Below are positions 44,537-54,378 of a DNA stretch of 64,000 nt, piece by piece (position 1 is the stretch's first letter; the number at the start of each line of letters is the position of its first letter). Origin of the DNA: Ferruginibacter sp. (GTDB lineage: Bacteria; Bacteroidota; Bacteroidia; Chitinophagales; Chitinophagaceae). The stretch is taken from the NCBI GenBank assembly GCA_013141115.1, contig JABFRP010000002.1:372001-436000 (forward strand), read 5' to 3'. The notes under the pieces are model-generated. The model saw only the letters and a list, made by a program, of their open reading frames with translations, was not told the DNA's origin and did not search any database. The position numbers and the translations under genes were made by a program.

Positions 44537-45391
44537 CTATCTGCATTTATAAGAAAAATTCAATTTGCCTTCGGCAGCAGGAATACTTGGCTGGTCATCT
44601 CCCAGCATATACACACTTAGTACATAATTATCACGGCTCATTACATAAGAGTTAAAAACAGAAACGGATGAATCTACCAACACATTACCCGGATCGTAAT
44701 AACGCAGTTTTAAACTTTTAACTGCATTGGTTGATTTGGCTCCAAAATTATAAAACTGGTTAAACTCTGCATAAGTATTTTCATCAGGAAAAATATTCAT
44801 AAAACTTTTTGGCGCAATATTATTGTAGTAAGTAAGATCAGCATCTTTTACCATATCACCGGTAAAATCGGTAGTAACCATGTGCGTTAAATTACCACCG
44901 GTATAAGTATAAGTAACCAATTGGTAAGGTATGCCGGGCAGTAAAGAATAAGTGTATGATTTGTTGATCAAATAACCAGCCCCATCGTAAATATAATCAA
45001 CTTCAAACTCTGTTGAGCCGGGAAGGGTTGGATCTACCAGGCCATGAAAAGATTTGATCCGTTTAGTGCTGATATCATAAATAAAATATTGATCGGCATC
45101 AATAGCAACGGTATCGGTAAAGTATTGCGGCATCGAATTAAAATCGATGGTTAAAGTAAGGCTATCAAAAAGTGTAATGTCAGTGGCATTGTCCAAAGCA
45201 TTAATTGCAGCACCAATTGAACCTATACTTATACCTGATGCACTATCATTAAAAGCAATTTTACTAATACGGCAATCGGCACCAATAATAACGCCTGCAC
45301 CACTGTTGCCCCCTTCTTCTGTACTGTATTCCTTTTGGCAGGATGCAAAAACTGCTGTAATAAACAAGGAATACAATAATACTTTTTTCAT
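44537..45391 (-). CDS. Lipoprotein, function unknown
   Basis: 284 residues with lipobox VFASCQKEY. The mature protein has YIYDGAGYLINKSYTYS-type stretches like the YD-repeat/DUF4595-style domains common in Bacteroidota lipoproteins. It lies 68 bases downstream of another SCQKE lipoprotein gene on the same strand and may be cotranscribed. No function can be assigned. Confidence 0.78.
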   Translation of the reverse strand: MKKVLLYSLFITAVFASCQKEYSTEEGGNSGAGVIIGADCRISKIAFNDSASGISIGSIGAAINALDNATDITLFDSLTLTIDFNSMPQYFTDTVAIDADQYFIYDISTKRIKSFHGLVDPTLPGSTEFEVDYIYDGAGYLINKSYTYSLLPGIPYQLVTYTYTGGNLTHMVTTDFTGDMVKDADLTYYNNIAPKSFMNIFPDENTYAEFNQFYNFGAKSTNAVKSLKLRYYDPGNVLVDSSVSVFNSYVMSRDNYVLSVYMLGDDQPSIPAAEGKLNFSYKCR

Positions 45392-45459
45392 GCTTAATTA
45401 TTTATTTAAAATCTTCTCGGATAAAAAAATCATGTAAAATAGCCATGCCAGTTTACCTC

Positions 45460-47148
45460 TTAAAACACTTTATAATTCCTGATATTACCTTCTCCAACTA
45501 CAGTGTTACCAGAAGTGGCATCTTTATATTTTGCTTTTACAAAACCAATACCTTTTGCATAATAGTATTCATTATTTTCTGTTGTAGTATACGGTGCTCC
45601 TAAAATACTTATTTTAACAGCCACGCTCACATAAATAACATTGGTATAGTTTATCGAATTTACTGTAATACCTGTGTTGGCATTTTCTATTTTAAAGTTG
45701 TATTGTAATTTTGCAGCTACCCCGGATACAGTGCCTGTAAATTCAGGAGATGACCATGTTGTACCCGTAGCCGCATTTTCTTTTAAAAATAAAATATCGG
45801 CAAACTGTTCGTTATCGAAACTAAAAAATACGGAATAATAATCTGCCGGGTTCCATTGGTAATAATCATTACCACTTTTTCTGTAATTCAAAGAGTCCAA
45901 TGTAACACCAGCTACATTCTGCGAAAACATTCTGTAGGTATTACTATTTAGATTCTTTAATACAGTAGATAAATGCAATACACTATCTGGCTCCGGTACT
46001 CCTCCCACAATAATATCATAACTCCACCAGCTATTTGCTGTTATTGGAAAATAATCTCCGGCAGGGATGGGTGGAGCCGCAACAAAGTTTACTATAAAAT
46101 TACAGGTGCTTGCACCTACCGGTGCAAAGGTAGATGGGCCTGCCGTTGTGGTGGCAGGAATAGTGCCGGTGGCATTTAAAACAACTGTTTGCGGTGTTGC
46201 TGTGGTAAACACCCCGGTCTTACTAAATGTAATTCCGTTAGCGGTATTGGTGGTAATGGTGTAAGTACCGGGTGTGGTAACAGTAACCTGCAATGTAACA
46301 GTGTTTGCTGCGGAAACCGTACTTCCTATAATATATGTTCCATTAACCACAAAATTGGTACATGCTCCGGACCCTCCGTCAAAAGTATACACCGCTGCTG
46401 TGCCTCCGCCCGCCGGCAATACAGTAATATCGTAAGTACAGGTATTTAGTGTTGGAGTAGTTACCGTAACAATTGCAGTACCTGCAGTTGATGGTGTTCC
46501 GGTACCGGTTAGTGTAACAGTTTGTAAACCTGTTCCTATAAAAAGGCCACTTCCGGTAAATGCAAAACCACTGGTGGTGGCAGCTGCAATTACATAAAAA
46601 CCAGGCGTGGTAACATCAACCTGTATGGTAAGTGTATTTGACGGAGCTAAAGGCACACCAACAGTAAAAGTTCCGCCGGGTATAGCGCCTGTACATAAAT
46701 TGGGTGCGCCTGCCAGTGTAAATACTGCCGCCGGAGGCGCAGGCCCTACCACTGTAATATCAAAAGAACAGGTACTTGAGCCATAAACTACAGTAAAAGT
46801 ATTGGTACCCGCTGCCACAGGCTTACCCGAAGGATACAGCCTTATAGTATTAAGCCCCAGTACTACATTGCCGGTTTTACTAAAGGAGTAACCATTTACA
46901 GTATCAGATATAATATTAAAAGTACCCGGAAAAGATACATTTACCTGCACATCAACAAACAGCGCATTGCTTAAAACAGAATCCACCTTAAAAACACCAT
47001 TTACCACTACTGGCAGGCAGTCTCCTGCTGCATCTTTTTTAAAGCTACCGGTAGAGGCTCCGTTGTTATCATACTCCAATTCCTTTTGGCAGGATAAAAA
47101 AGTTAGCCCAAGCATTACAAATAGTAAAGTAGATGTCAGAATTTTCAT
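45460..47148 (-). CDS. Lipoprotein with three tandem Ig-like repeats
   Basis: 562 residues; lipobox FLSCQKEL. Residues ~40-370 hold three copies of a ~95-residue repeat, each with a C-x-x pattern near the start, V.V..PG.(F/Y).I, G(Y/F/I).F..(T/S)G, and a closing S.C.(F/Y)DITV. The repeats end in a distinct C-terminal domain (SWWSYDIIVGG onward). The design suggests a rigid stalk presenting a binding domain at the surface. Confidence 0.8.
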   Translation of the reverse strand: MKILTSTLLFVMLGLTFLSCQKELEYDNNGASTGSFKKDAAGDCLPVVVNGVFKVDSVLSNALFVDVQVNVSFPGTFNIISDTVNGYSFSKTGNVVLGLNTIRLYPSGKPVAAGTNTFTVVYGSSTCSFDITVVGPAPPAAVFTLAGAPNLCTGAIPGGTFTVGVPLAPSNTLTIQVDVTTPGFYVIAAATTSGFAFTGSGLFIGTGLQTVTLTGTGTPSTAGTAIVTVTTPTLNTCTYDITVLPAGGGTAAVYTFDGGSGACTNFVVNGTYIIGSTVSAANTVTLQVTVTTPGTYTITTNTANGITFSKTGVFTTATPQTVVLNATGTIPATTTAGPSTFAPVGASTCNFIVNFVAAPPIPAGDYFPITANSWWSYDIIVGGVPEPDSVLHLSTVLKNLNSNTYRMFSQNVAGVTLDSLNYRKSGNDYYQWNPADYYSVFFSFDNEQFADILFLKENAATGTTWSSPEFTGTVSGVAAKLQYNFKIENANTGITVNSINYTNVIYVSVAVKISILGAPYTTTENNEYYYAKGIGFVKAKYKDATSGNTVVGEGNIRNYKVF

Positions 47149-47180
47149 ACCTGTCTAAAAATTGATTTTATAAATATTTT

Positions 47181-47882
47181 TTATGATACTTGTGATTCGT
47201 CGTTAACCAGCGCTTTGGTTTCCCCTGTATGATTAGTTTCATCTGTTTTACGCTGCTTAAAGAATCGTTTTTGAAAAACTAATATCGTAATAACTCCTGT
47301 TGATATAGCAGCATCGGCAAGGTTGAATATGGGTCTGAAGAATTCAAACTCTTCTCCACCCCAACCAGGTACCCATTTCGGAAAATGGCCTTTTATCACA
47401 GGAAAATACAACATGTCTACCACATTGCCATGTAAAAAAGAGGCATATCCTTGTTTTGCGAAAACTGCCAGCCCCGTATAACCTGAATATTCTTTTGTTA
47501 GTGGATCCGCAATCATTCCTTTATCAAAAATCAAACCGTAAAATGCAGAGTCGATAAGGTTACCCAATGCGCCGGCGTAAATTAATGCTGCACAAAAAAT
47601 AAAACCCTTGTGATATTTTTGTTTTATAATACTGCCCAGGTACCAGGTACCAAAAATTACCGCTATCAGCCTGAAGATGGTTAATGCCAGCTTTCCCCAA
47701 CTACCGCCAAACTTCCAGCCATAAGCCATACCGGGATTTTCTACAAAATAAAACTGGAACCAATCGCCACCTAAAACATTGTGGGATTCATTTAAGTGAT
47801 AATGCGTTTTTATATAAATCTTTAGTGCCTGGTCGGCAATAACTACCAACGCTATAATAAATGCTACGTGTTTTGCTTTCAT
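47181..47882 (-). CDS. lspA: Lipoprotein signal peptidase II
   Basis: 233 residues from ATG 47882 (MKAKHVAFIIALVVI). The in-frame extension to 47969 is rejected because it encodes low-complexity KPLNPKPQT from heptamer repeats. Four membrane helices and the aspartyl protease motifs GNVVDMLYFP and FNLADAAI are present. The middle insert (DPLTKEYSGYTG ...) is longer than in the E. coli enzyme, as is usual in this phylum. It processes the many lipoproteins seen in the window. Confidence 0.93.
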   Translation of the reverse strand: MKAKHVAFIIALVVIADQALKIYIKTHYHLNESHNVLGGDWFQFYFVENPGMAYGWKFGGSWGKLALTIFRLIAVIFGTWYLGSIIKQKYHKGFIFCAALIYAGALGNLIDSAFYGLIFDKGMIADPLTKEYSGYTGLAVFAKQGYASFLHGNVVDMLYFPVIKGHFPKWVPGWGGEEFEFFRPIFNLADAAISTGVITILVFQKRFFKQRKTDETNHTGETKALVNDESQVS

Positions 47883-47923
47883 AATAAGGGGCAAATATAA
47901 GACGAAAAGGTTGATGGTTTGTG

Positions 47924-47961
47924 GTTTAGGGTTTAGAGGTTTAGGGTTTAGAAGTTTAGAG
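47924..47961. repeat. Short tandem TTTAGGG-like heptamers
   Basis: Repeats of GTTTAGG/GTTTAGA type between lspA and murF-alr. Likely slippage or a low-complexity spacer. Confidence 0.6.
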
Positions 47962-47993
47962 TATACCATTCACTTTTCACAATTCACCACTCA

Positions 47994-50474
47994 CTATTCC
48001 TCATAATACACCCTCTTTACCCGTTGCGATATGCCGGTTAATATTTCGTAGGCAATAGTGCCGGCCCAATTGGCCAGTTCGGCAACCGGTAATTTTTCTC
48101 CAAACACTATTACATCATCGCCTTCGGCGGCCGCAACGCCGGTAATATCCAGCATCGTCATATCCATACATACATTACCAATTACCGGTACTAATTTTCC
48201 GCTTACCCACATTTTTCCGGCACCATTGCCCAGGCTTCTGGGGTATCCATCGGCATAGCCAATTCTTACCGTAGCAATTACCGAATCTTTTTCGGCAATG
48301 CCTTTACGGCTATAGCCAATGCTTTCACCGGCCTTTACTTTTTTTATTTGAGAGATGGTGGTTTTTAAAGTACTTACATTTTTCAGTTGCTGCTGCATTG
48401 TTTCATTTCCATCCACACCATACAAACCTATGCCTAGCCTTACCATATCCAGCTGCAAATTTTTATGGCGGTGGATTGCAGAAGTATTGGCTATATGTTT
48501 AATAAAAGGATAGTTGATATTTTTTGCAATTTCATTACAGCCCTTAATAAATATTTTTTCCTGCTGCTTTGTAAAATCATCATGCACTTTATTATCGCTT
48601 GATGCCAGGTGAGAAAAGATGGATTGAATTTTAAACTGGCCGGATGATTGTAATCTTGCGCTCAACTCCTTTATTTCATTCGGCTCAAAACCCAGCCGAT
48701 GCATTCCTGTATCTAACTTAATATGCACCGGATAATTATTAATGCCTGACTGTTGTAAATAATTATCAAATGCATTTAAAATACCAAAAGAATATAATTC
48801 CGGCTCCAGGTTAAACTGTACCAGCATATCAAAAGTTGATTCTTCGGCGTTCATTACCATTATGGGCAAGGCAATTCCTGCACGGCGTAATTCAACACCT
48901 TCATCTGCATAAGCCACGGCCAGGTAATCTACTTTTTGAAATTGTAAAATGTTGGCTATTTCAAAACTGCCGCTGCCATAGCTGAATGCCTTAACCATGG
49001 CCATTAATTTAACACCGGGATTTAATTGCTGCTGATAAATTTTTAAGTTATGTATCAGTGCACTCAAATTTATTTCCAGTACCGTTTGATGGCTTTTTTG
49101 CTCCAGCAAATGACTGATCTGCTCAAACTCGAAAACCCGGGCTCCTTTTAATAAAATGGTTTCGTTGTAAAAATGTAACGAGGGAAACTGTTGTTTAAAT
49201 TCGTTGGTAGAGTTAAAGAAAGCCGTTTCTTTAATTGCGGCAAAACTATTGCTGTACTTCGAAATTTCTGTACCAATACCAATCAGGCGGCTGATATTTT
49301 TTTGTTTTAAAATATCCGCTACCTCTTCGTACAATGCAGCATTGGTTTTACCGCTTTGCAAAATATCGCTGATAATTACGGTACGTTTAGGGTGCTGCTG
49401 TTGCTGCAATAAAAAATCCAGCGCTATAGATAATGAAGTAATATCGGCACTGTAACTGTCATTAATAACCGAACAGTTGTTGATGCCTTCTTTTAACTCC
49501 AGCCGCATTTCTACAGGTTTTAGCTGCAGCATTCGTTCCTGTATAATTTCATTGCTGATTTTTAAGTGCAATAATACACACCAGCAGGTAATAGCATTTT
49601 TTATAGCCGCATCATTGGTAAATGGTATGGAAATACTTATTTTTTTATCCCCATACACGGCTTTAATAACCGTATTAAAAGGTTGTACCTGTATGGTGCT
49701 GATGCAGAGTGTAGCATCTTCTTTTTGCCCCCAGCTAAATAAAGTATTGCTATTTTTTTGCTGCAAAGCAACTAATGCTTCGTCAATTAAAATTTCATCT
49801 TTACAATAAATAACCACACCGGTATTTATAAACAGGTTTATCTTTTCTCCTATCTTACTGGCAATACTTTCAAAACCTTCACTGTGTGCCTCGCCAATAT
49901 TGGTAAAAATGCCAATACCTGGTTGAATGATTTGCTCCAGCTTTTCCATTTCTCCCGGCAAGGAAATACCGGCTTCAAAAATGCCTAAGGTATGCGTTGT
50001 ATTCATTTGCCACACACTTAATGGCACACCTATTTGCGAATTATAACTTTTTGGGCTTCGTACAATAGTATAATCGCTTTGCAATAATTGATGCAGCCAC
50101 TCTTTTACAATGGTTTTTCCATTGCTGCCGGTAATACCAATAACAGGTATAGTAAATTGCTGACGGTGTGCCGCTGTTAATTGTTGTAATGCAGCCAGTA
50201 CGTTTTCTGCAAGTATAATATTAGCCTCAGGGTAATCGTCTGGCAAAAAAACAAAGGACTTATCTACAATAAAATTTCTAACGCCTTTATAGTACAGGTC
50301 TTTTATAAAAGCATTGCCCTGCCTGCGTGGGCCGGGTATAGTAAAAAATAAAGTGGAAGAAGGAAATAATAATTTACGGCTGTCAATTAATAAATGTTCA
50401 ACAACGGCATCAGCATCTTTTTGTAATAAAAATTTACCGTCAATAATTTTTTCTATTTCAGCAATGCTGTACAT
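47994..50474 (-). CDS. Fused UDP-MurNAc-tripeptide:D-Ala-D-Ala ligase / alanine racemase
   Basis: 826 residues. The N-terminal half is MurF-like with the ATP motif GITGSNGKT near residue 113. The C-terminal half from ~455 is an alanine racemase with the PLP lysine in MAMVKAFSYGSG and YADGYPRSLGNG, CMDMTMLD further on. The fusion is characteristic of Bacteroidota and couples D-alanine supply to peptidoglycan precursor synthesis. Cytoplasmic. Confidence 0.94.
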   Translation of the reverse strand: MYSIAEIEKIIDGKFLLQKDADAVVEHLLIDSRKLLFPSSTLFFTIPGPRRQGNAFIKDLYYKGVRNFIVDKSFVFLPDDYPEANIILAENVLAALQQLTAAHRQQFTIPVIGITGSNGKTIVKEWLHQLLQSDYTIVRSPKSYNSQIGVPLSVWQMNTTHTLGIFEAGISLPGEMEKLEQIIQPGIGIFTNIGEAHSEGFESIASKIGEKINLFINTGVVIYCKDEILIDEALVALQQKNSNTLFSWGQKEDATLCISTIQVQPFNTVIKAVYGDKKISISIPFTNDAAIKNAITCWCVLLHLKISNEIIQERMLQLKPVEMRLELKEGINNCSVINDSYSADITSLSIALDFLLQQQQHPKRTVIISDILQSGKTNAALYEEVADILKQKNISRLIGIGTEISKYSNSFAAIKETAFFNSTNEFKQQFPSLHFYNETILLKGARVFEFEQISHLLEQKSHQTVLEINLSALIHNLKIYQQQLNPGVKLMAMVKAFSYGSGSFEIANILQFQKVDYLAVAYADEGVELRRAGIALPIMVMNAEESTFDMLVQFNLEPELYSFGILNAFDNYLQQSGINNYPVHIKLDTGMHRLGFEPNEIKELSARLQSSGQFKIQSIFSHLASSDNKVHDDFTKQQEKIFIKGCNEIAKNINYPFIKHIANTSAIHRHKNLQLDMVRLGIGLYGVDGNETMQQQLKNVSTLKTTISQIKKVKAGESIGYSRKGIAEKDSVIATVRIGYADGYPRSLGNGAGKMWVSGKLVPVIGNVCMDMTMLDITGVAAAEGDDVIVFGEKLPVAELANWAGTIAYEILTGISQRVKRVYYEE

Positions 50475-50540
50475 CTTTAATTTATTTAGAAGCTGTATTT
50501 ATAAATAAAGATAAAAATTTAAACCTGCTTTCATTCTTTG

Positions 50541-51545
50541 TTAATGCGCTTCATCGTCATCTCCATTTTCTGTTTTACCCACTTGTTTCCTATCTATAAA
50601 AATGGAGTACACCACAGAAGCACCAAGGCAAAGCAATATAAAAGCAAGCGATATAAACACCTGTACGTTTTTATCTATCCATTGATTGACCCAATGCTCT
50701 CCAAGCATTTTTAAGCCAATAAAAACCAGTACTACAGCTATCCCTTGTGGCAGGTAATCAAATTTATTTACTGCACCCCTTAATAAAAAGAATAAAGAGC
50801 GCAGGCCAAGCACTGCAAAAATATTAGAGGTATAAATTACCAGTCTTGCTGTTGATTGATAGCTTTCTGTTTTTGTGTCAACAATCCCCATTACCGCCGG
50901 TATGGAATCCAATGCAAACACCAGGTCAATCGCAGCCAGCATAATAACCACTACAAACAGTGTGGTATACTTTTTCTTGCCATTTTCTTTTATTGTAAAC
51001 TTGCCATTTCCATCATGCGGTGCAAGGGGTAAAAACTTTTTTAAAAAAACGTACACTTTACTTTTTTGAGGATCAAAATCACTTTCTTCCTCTACCGATA
51101 CAAACATTTTATAACCAGTATACACCAAGAAGGCACCAAACACATACAGCAGCCAGTGAAATTTTTCTACCAAAGCCACGCCAACTGTTATAAAAACAAT
51201 TCTAAAAACAATGGCCATCAATATACCTATAAGCAATACCCGTCCGTAATTTTTTTCTTTAACACTAAAAGCCGAAAAAATAAGGATGAACACAAAGATA
51301 TTATCAATGCTAAGGCTCCATTCCATCAGGTATGCGCTCAGGTATTCCAGAGCCGGTTTTTGTCCTTCTTCAATCCATAAAAAAACACAAAATGCCAGTG
51401 CCAGACCTACCCAAAAAAAGGTTTGATACAATGCCTGTTTTATAGTAACTTTTTGATCTTTCTTGCTCATTAACCCAAGATCGAAAACAAGCGACAATAT
51501 AATTACTACACTAAAAACAAGGTATATTAATTGAGTTTTGTCCAT
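50541..51545 (-). CDS. TerC-family membrane protein
   Basis: 334 residues with about nine membrane helices. LEYLSAYLMEWSLSIDNIFVFILIF and AIDLVFALDSIPAVMGI carry the conserved acidic residues of the TerC/Alx family. These proteins are linked to manganese export and metal or tellurite resistance. The gene ends the gldF-gldG operon region: its start is 5 bases after gldG, so it is probably cotranscribed. Confidence 0.92.
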   Translation of the reverse strand: MDKTQLIYLVFSVVIILSLVFDLGLMSKKDQKVTIKQALYQTFFWVGLALAFCVFLWIEEGQKPALEYLSAYLMEWSLSIDNIFVFILIFSAFSVKEKNYGRVLLIGILMAIVFRIVFITVGVALVEKFHWLLYVFGAFLVYTGYKMFVSVEEESDFDPQKSKVYVFLKKFLPLAPHDGNGKFTIKENGKKKYTTLFVVVIMLAAIDLVFALDSIPAVMGIVDTKTESYQSTARLVIYTSNIFAVLGLRSLFFLLRGAVNKFDYLPQGIAVVLVFIGLKMLGEHWVNQWIDKNVQVFISLAFILLCLGASVVYSIFIDRKQVGKTENGDDDEAH

Positions 51546-51550
51546 TTTTA

Positions 51551-53257
51551 TTATTTAGTATATTTCCTTTTACGCCACCACTGATAAATTACTGCAAATA
51601 AAAATACCAGCAACACCGGCACTGCAATATTGATCAACTGCCAGGTAGTTTTTTCGGCAGTAACTTTTTTCGAATCTAATAATCTTAACGTATAATCTTT
51701 TGCCTTAGCTTCAGATAAACCGGATTGATTAACTAAATAATCTAAACAGTTTTGTAAAAAATCTTTATTTGCAAACTGAAACTGTTGTTGCGTTCCATAT
51801 GTGTAGGGGTTCATACCCATTGGTAACGGCTCGTTTTTTTGAACACTATTCAATACCATATCGCCATCGGAAACAATAATAATCTTATTATCTATTAAAC
51901 ATTGTTGCTGAAAAACCGCATCATATTTTTGCAGCGAATCATTCAACGCCTGCGATAACCTGTTTGTGTATAAGGATTGAAATTTCCCTTCTAACAAAAC
52001 CGCAACAGGGATATTGGCTTTTTTAAATTTATCATCCTGCGGTGCATTTACATTTTCTTTTCCACTGATGAGCGCTGGTGTTGCAATTGTACGGGAGTTA
52101 GGTGATGAACTCAATAAAACAGTTTTCTTAATTCCCTCAGCTTCTATTGTATCAATAGAATTAACAAACTTACCAGATACAAAACCAAGGTTTTTATTAA
52201 TGATATTATCCGACTTTGATGCAAATACCGGAAAGTAATTCCATGTAAGAAATTCAAATTGTCCATTACCATTTACATCAAAAGGTAATTTATCACTTTG
52301 CAGATCCATTACCAGGTCGCTGTTAATTCTTGCACCATATTTAAATAGCAGGTCATCTAATTCAAGTCCTCTGTCGTATGCTATTACTTCATTTTTTATA
52401 CGCAAGCTATCCATTTCTGCATTCAGCTTATCTACAAAAAATAATAGTTTGCCGCCCCGCATTAAAAACTGATCGATCCTTAATTTTTCAATATCACTAA
52501 AAGGCTGCGTTGGTTTTACAACAATCAGCAATTTAAATGTATCGGGTATTTCGGGCTGTATATTTAAATTAAACGTAAACAATTTATAATTTGGCCTCAG
52601 TACACTTTCTACAAGATCATATGTAATGTAACTACCTGCCGGAGGTTCACCATTACCAATAGAGTAAGCCACCATTGGCTTATCATCATGCGTTAATTTG
52701 TAAATGGTATTGGCTAATTCAAATTCCATTAAAGCCTCAGCACTATTTATTTCCTGCCTGCCGATATTCGGTATACCATTATATAATTTAACCGGCAATA
52801 CTTTTTCTTTATATCGCATTAATGCAACAGGATAAACCAACTGTTGCTTTTCGCCTTCTTTTAATTGAGATTTTAAATTGTAGGGATATAAACCCAGTGC
52901 TGACAATGTATCCCCCCATTTTACCGTTGTTCCTTCTACCTCATCATCCGGGCTAATAAAATTGTATTGAAAATTTGTGCCTGCAATTTCTTTAAATTCA
53001 CTTAATATTTCATTGCTGCTGGCCGCCAGTTTTTTAAATCCGCTGGGAAATTCTCCTTTTAAAAAAACATCTACCACTACTACATCATCCAAACCTTTTA
53101 ATATTTTTTGGGTGGGTGTAGATAAGGTGAAACGTTTTTCGTTGGTAAGATCTACTCTTGCATGATAGATAGATGCCAGCCAGTTAACTGCCGCCAAAAG
53201 CACAATTACTATCAACAGCCAGAGTTTACTGTTCCATATTTTTTTAACCACACTCAT
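51551..53257 (-). CDS. gldG: Gliding-associated ABC transporter component GldG
   Basis: 568 residues. N-terminal membrane helix (WLLIVIVLLAAVNWLASIY), a large periplasmic domain with RVDLTNEKRFTLSTPTQKIL typical of GldG/ABC-type uncharacterised transport proteins, and a C-terminal helix (LINIAVPVLLVFLFAVIYQ). Its start directly abuts gldF. GldA-GldF-GldG is an ABC system needed for gliding in Flavobacterium johnsoniae; gldA is not in the window. It fits with the T9SS cargo genes seen here. Confidence 0.93.
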   Translation of the reverse strand: MSVVKKIWNSKLWLLIVIVLLAAVNWLASIYHARVDLTNEKRFTLSTPTQKILKGLDDVVVVDVFLKGEFPSGFKKLAASSNEILSEFKEIAGTNFQYNFISPDDEVEGTTVKWGDTLSALGLYPYNLKSQLKEGEKQQLVYPVALMRYKEKVLPVKLYNGIPNIGRQEINSAEALMEFELANTIYKLTHDDKPMVAYSIGNGEPPAGSYITYDLVESVLRPNYKLFTFNLNIQPEIPDTFKLLIVVKPTQPFSDIEKLRIDQFLMRGGKLLFFVDKLNAEMDSLRIKNEVIAYDRGLELDDLLFKYGARINSDLVMDLQSDKLPFDVNGNGQFEFLTWNYFPVFASKSDNIINKNLGFVSGKFVNSIDTIEAEGIKKTVLLSSSPNSRTIATPALISGKENVNAPQDDKFKKANIPVAVLLEGKFQSLYTNRLSQALNDSLQKYDAVFQQQCLIDNKIIIVSDGDMVLNSVQKNEPLPMGMNPYTYGTQQQFQFANKDFLQNCLDYLVNQSGLSEAKAKDYTLRLLDSKKVTAEKTTWQLINIAVPVLLVFLFAVIYQWWRKRKYTK

Positions 53258-53980
53258 TTATTTTTTATGGAGATTTTTAACAGTGATCAAAAGAAATAAA
53301 AAGATGATGCTGAAAAAATAAATCACATCACGACTGTCTAAAACACCCCGGCTGATGCTGCGGTAATGAAAATCGATACCCAGCATTTCCACATAATAAT
53401 CAAGGCCATTTTCAAAAAAAGACAATTTGCTTAAGGCGCTAAAACCAAAATATAAAACCAGGCAGGCAAATACACTTACTAAAAAAGCCACCACCGCATT
53501 ACTGGTAAACCCACTGCAGCATAAACTGATGGCAGCAAAAACAGCAGCTAAAAAAAACAGGCCAATATAACTTCCCGTTATTCCCCCGCTATCAACTGCA
53601 CCCAGTACACTTAATTGTTTTACAGTAAAAATGTAGATGAAAGTAGGTACAATTACAAAAAGCAATACAATTAAAATAGATACATATTTACCCAAAACGA
53701 TTTGCCATTTGGTAAGCGGTTTAGTTTGCAAAATTTCAAAAGTGCCGCCTTTAAATTCGTCGGAAAGGGTACGCATGGTTAAAGCTGGTACCAAAAAGAG
53801 TAATATCCAGGGCGCCAGTTCAAAAAACTTGTCCAAAGTGGCATAGCCAAAATCAAAAATATTGCTATCCTTAAGCACAAAAAGGAATAAGCCGTTTACC
53901 AGCAAAAACAAAATAATGGCAATATAGCCGGTAAGGTTGCTAAAAAATTGTTGCAGTTCTTTTTTACAAATACTCCACAT
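53258..53980 (-). CDS. gldF: Gliding-associated ABC permease GldF
   Basis: 240 residues with six membrane helices. Starts MWSICKKELQQFFSNLTGYI and carries ALTMRTLSDEFKGGTFEILQTKPLTKWQIVLGK, the ABC-2 permease hallmark. It is the membrane partner of gldG (no gap between the genes). Confidence 0.93.
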   Translation of the reverse strand: MWSICKKELQQFFSNLTGYIAIILFLLVNGLFLFVLKDSNIFDFGYATLDKFFELAPWILLFLVPALTMRTLSDEFKGGTFEILQTKPLTKWQIVLGKYVSILIVLLFVIVPTFIYIFTVKQLSVLGAVDSGGITGSYIGLFFLAAVFAAISLCCSGFTSNAVVAFLVSVFACLVLYFGFSALSKLSFFENGLDYYVEMLGIDFHYRSISRGVLDSRDVIYFFSIIFLFLLITVKNLHKK

Positions 53981-54129
53981 GCTATTTTAAAATTGCTGCA
54001 ATTTACTACTTAACAAGTTAATTTACAGGCATAAAATACACTATATTAAATTTTATACAAATACCAGCTTTGCCTTTTGCTTAAATATTGGCAACTGATA
54101 AAAATAAATTTTAACTTTTTAAGCAGCAC

Positions 54130-54334
54130 TTTATAAAAAGCCACTGTCATACTTCGTGGATATGCTGTTAAACAACTGACAGTTTTATAAATTCCAAATC
54201 TTTAAGCACTACAGGGGGTTAAGTTTTTTAAGTTTTAAGTACCTGCAAACAATCGCTTTAAGATTTTTAATCACCAAAAGTTGTTTACCCAAAACCAACT
54301 GCTGAAAAGTCCCACCTAAATGGTGGGGCTTTTT
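54130..54334 (+). ncRNA. Candidate structured small RNA with own terminator
   Basis: A 400-base gap without a gene holds a stem TTTATAAA+ACTGTCA (54130-54149, 5-nt bulge) against TGACAGTTTTATAAA (54177-54191), with a 27-nt loop, and 120 bases further a terminator at 54307-54334. No plus-strand gene lies upstream that the terminator could serve, so it likely ends a short transcript of ~200 nt. It might be a 6S-like or other small RNA, or a leader of the proline-rich gene; I cannot identify it. Confidence 0.4.
54307..54334 (+). terminator. Rho-independent terminator without an upstream gene
   Basis: AAGTCCCACC, loop TAAAT, GGTGGGGCTT, then TTTTTTA. The stem has a G-U-type pair. It ends just before the proline-rich gene's region. 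Confidence 0.85.
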
Positions 54335-54378
54335 TTATGGATTATTCCTGCACCGGCATCTTAAGAAAAAATTTTTTT

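Noticed and set aside
47924..47961. Telomere-like TTTAGGG heptamers
   Set aside because: Only a few imperfect copies in a bacterial intergenic gap; most likely slippage and not a functional telomere or eukaryotic contamination.
47883..47969. Upstream extension of lspA to an earlier ATG
   Set aside because: It encodes low-complexity sequence from TTTAGGG-like heptamers and would put 29 residues before the first membrane helix.
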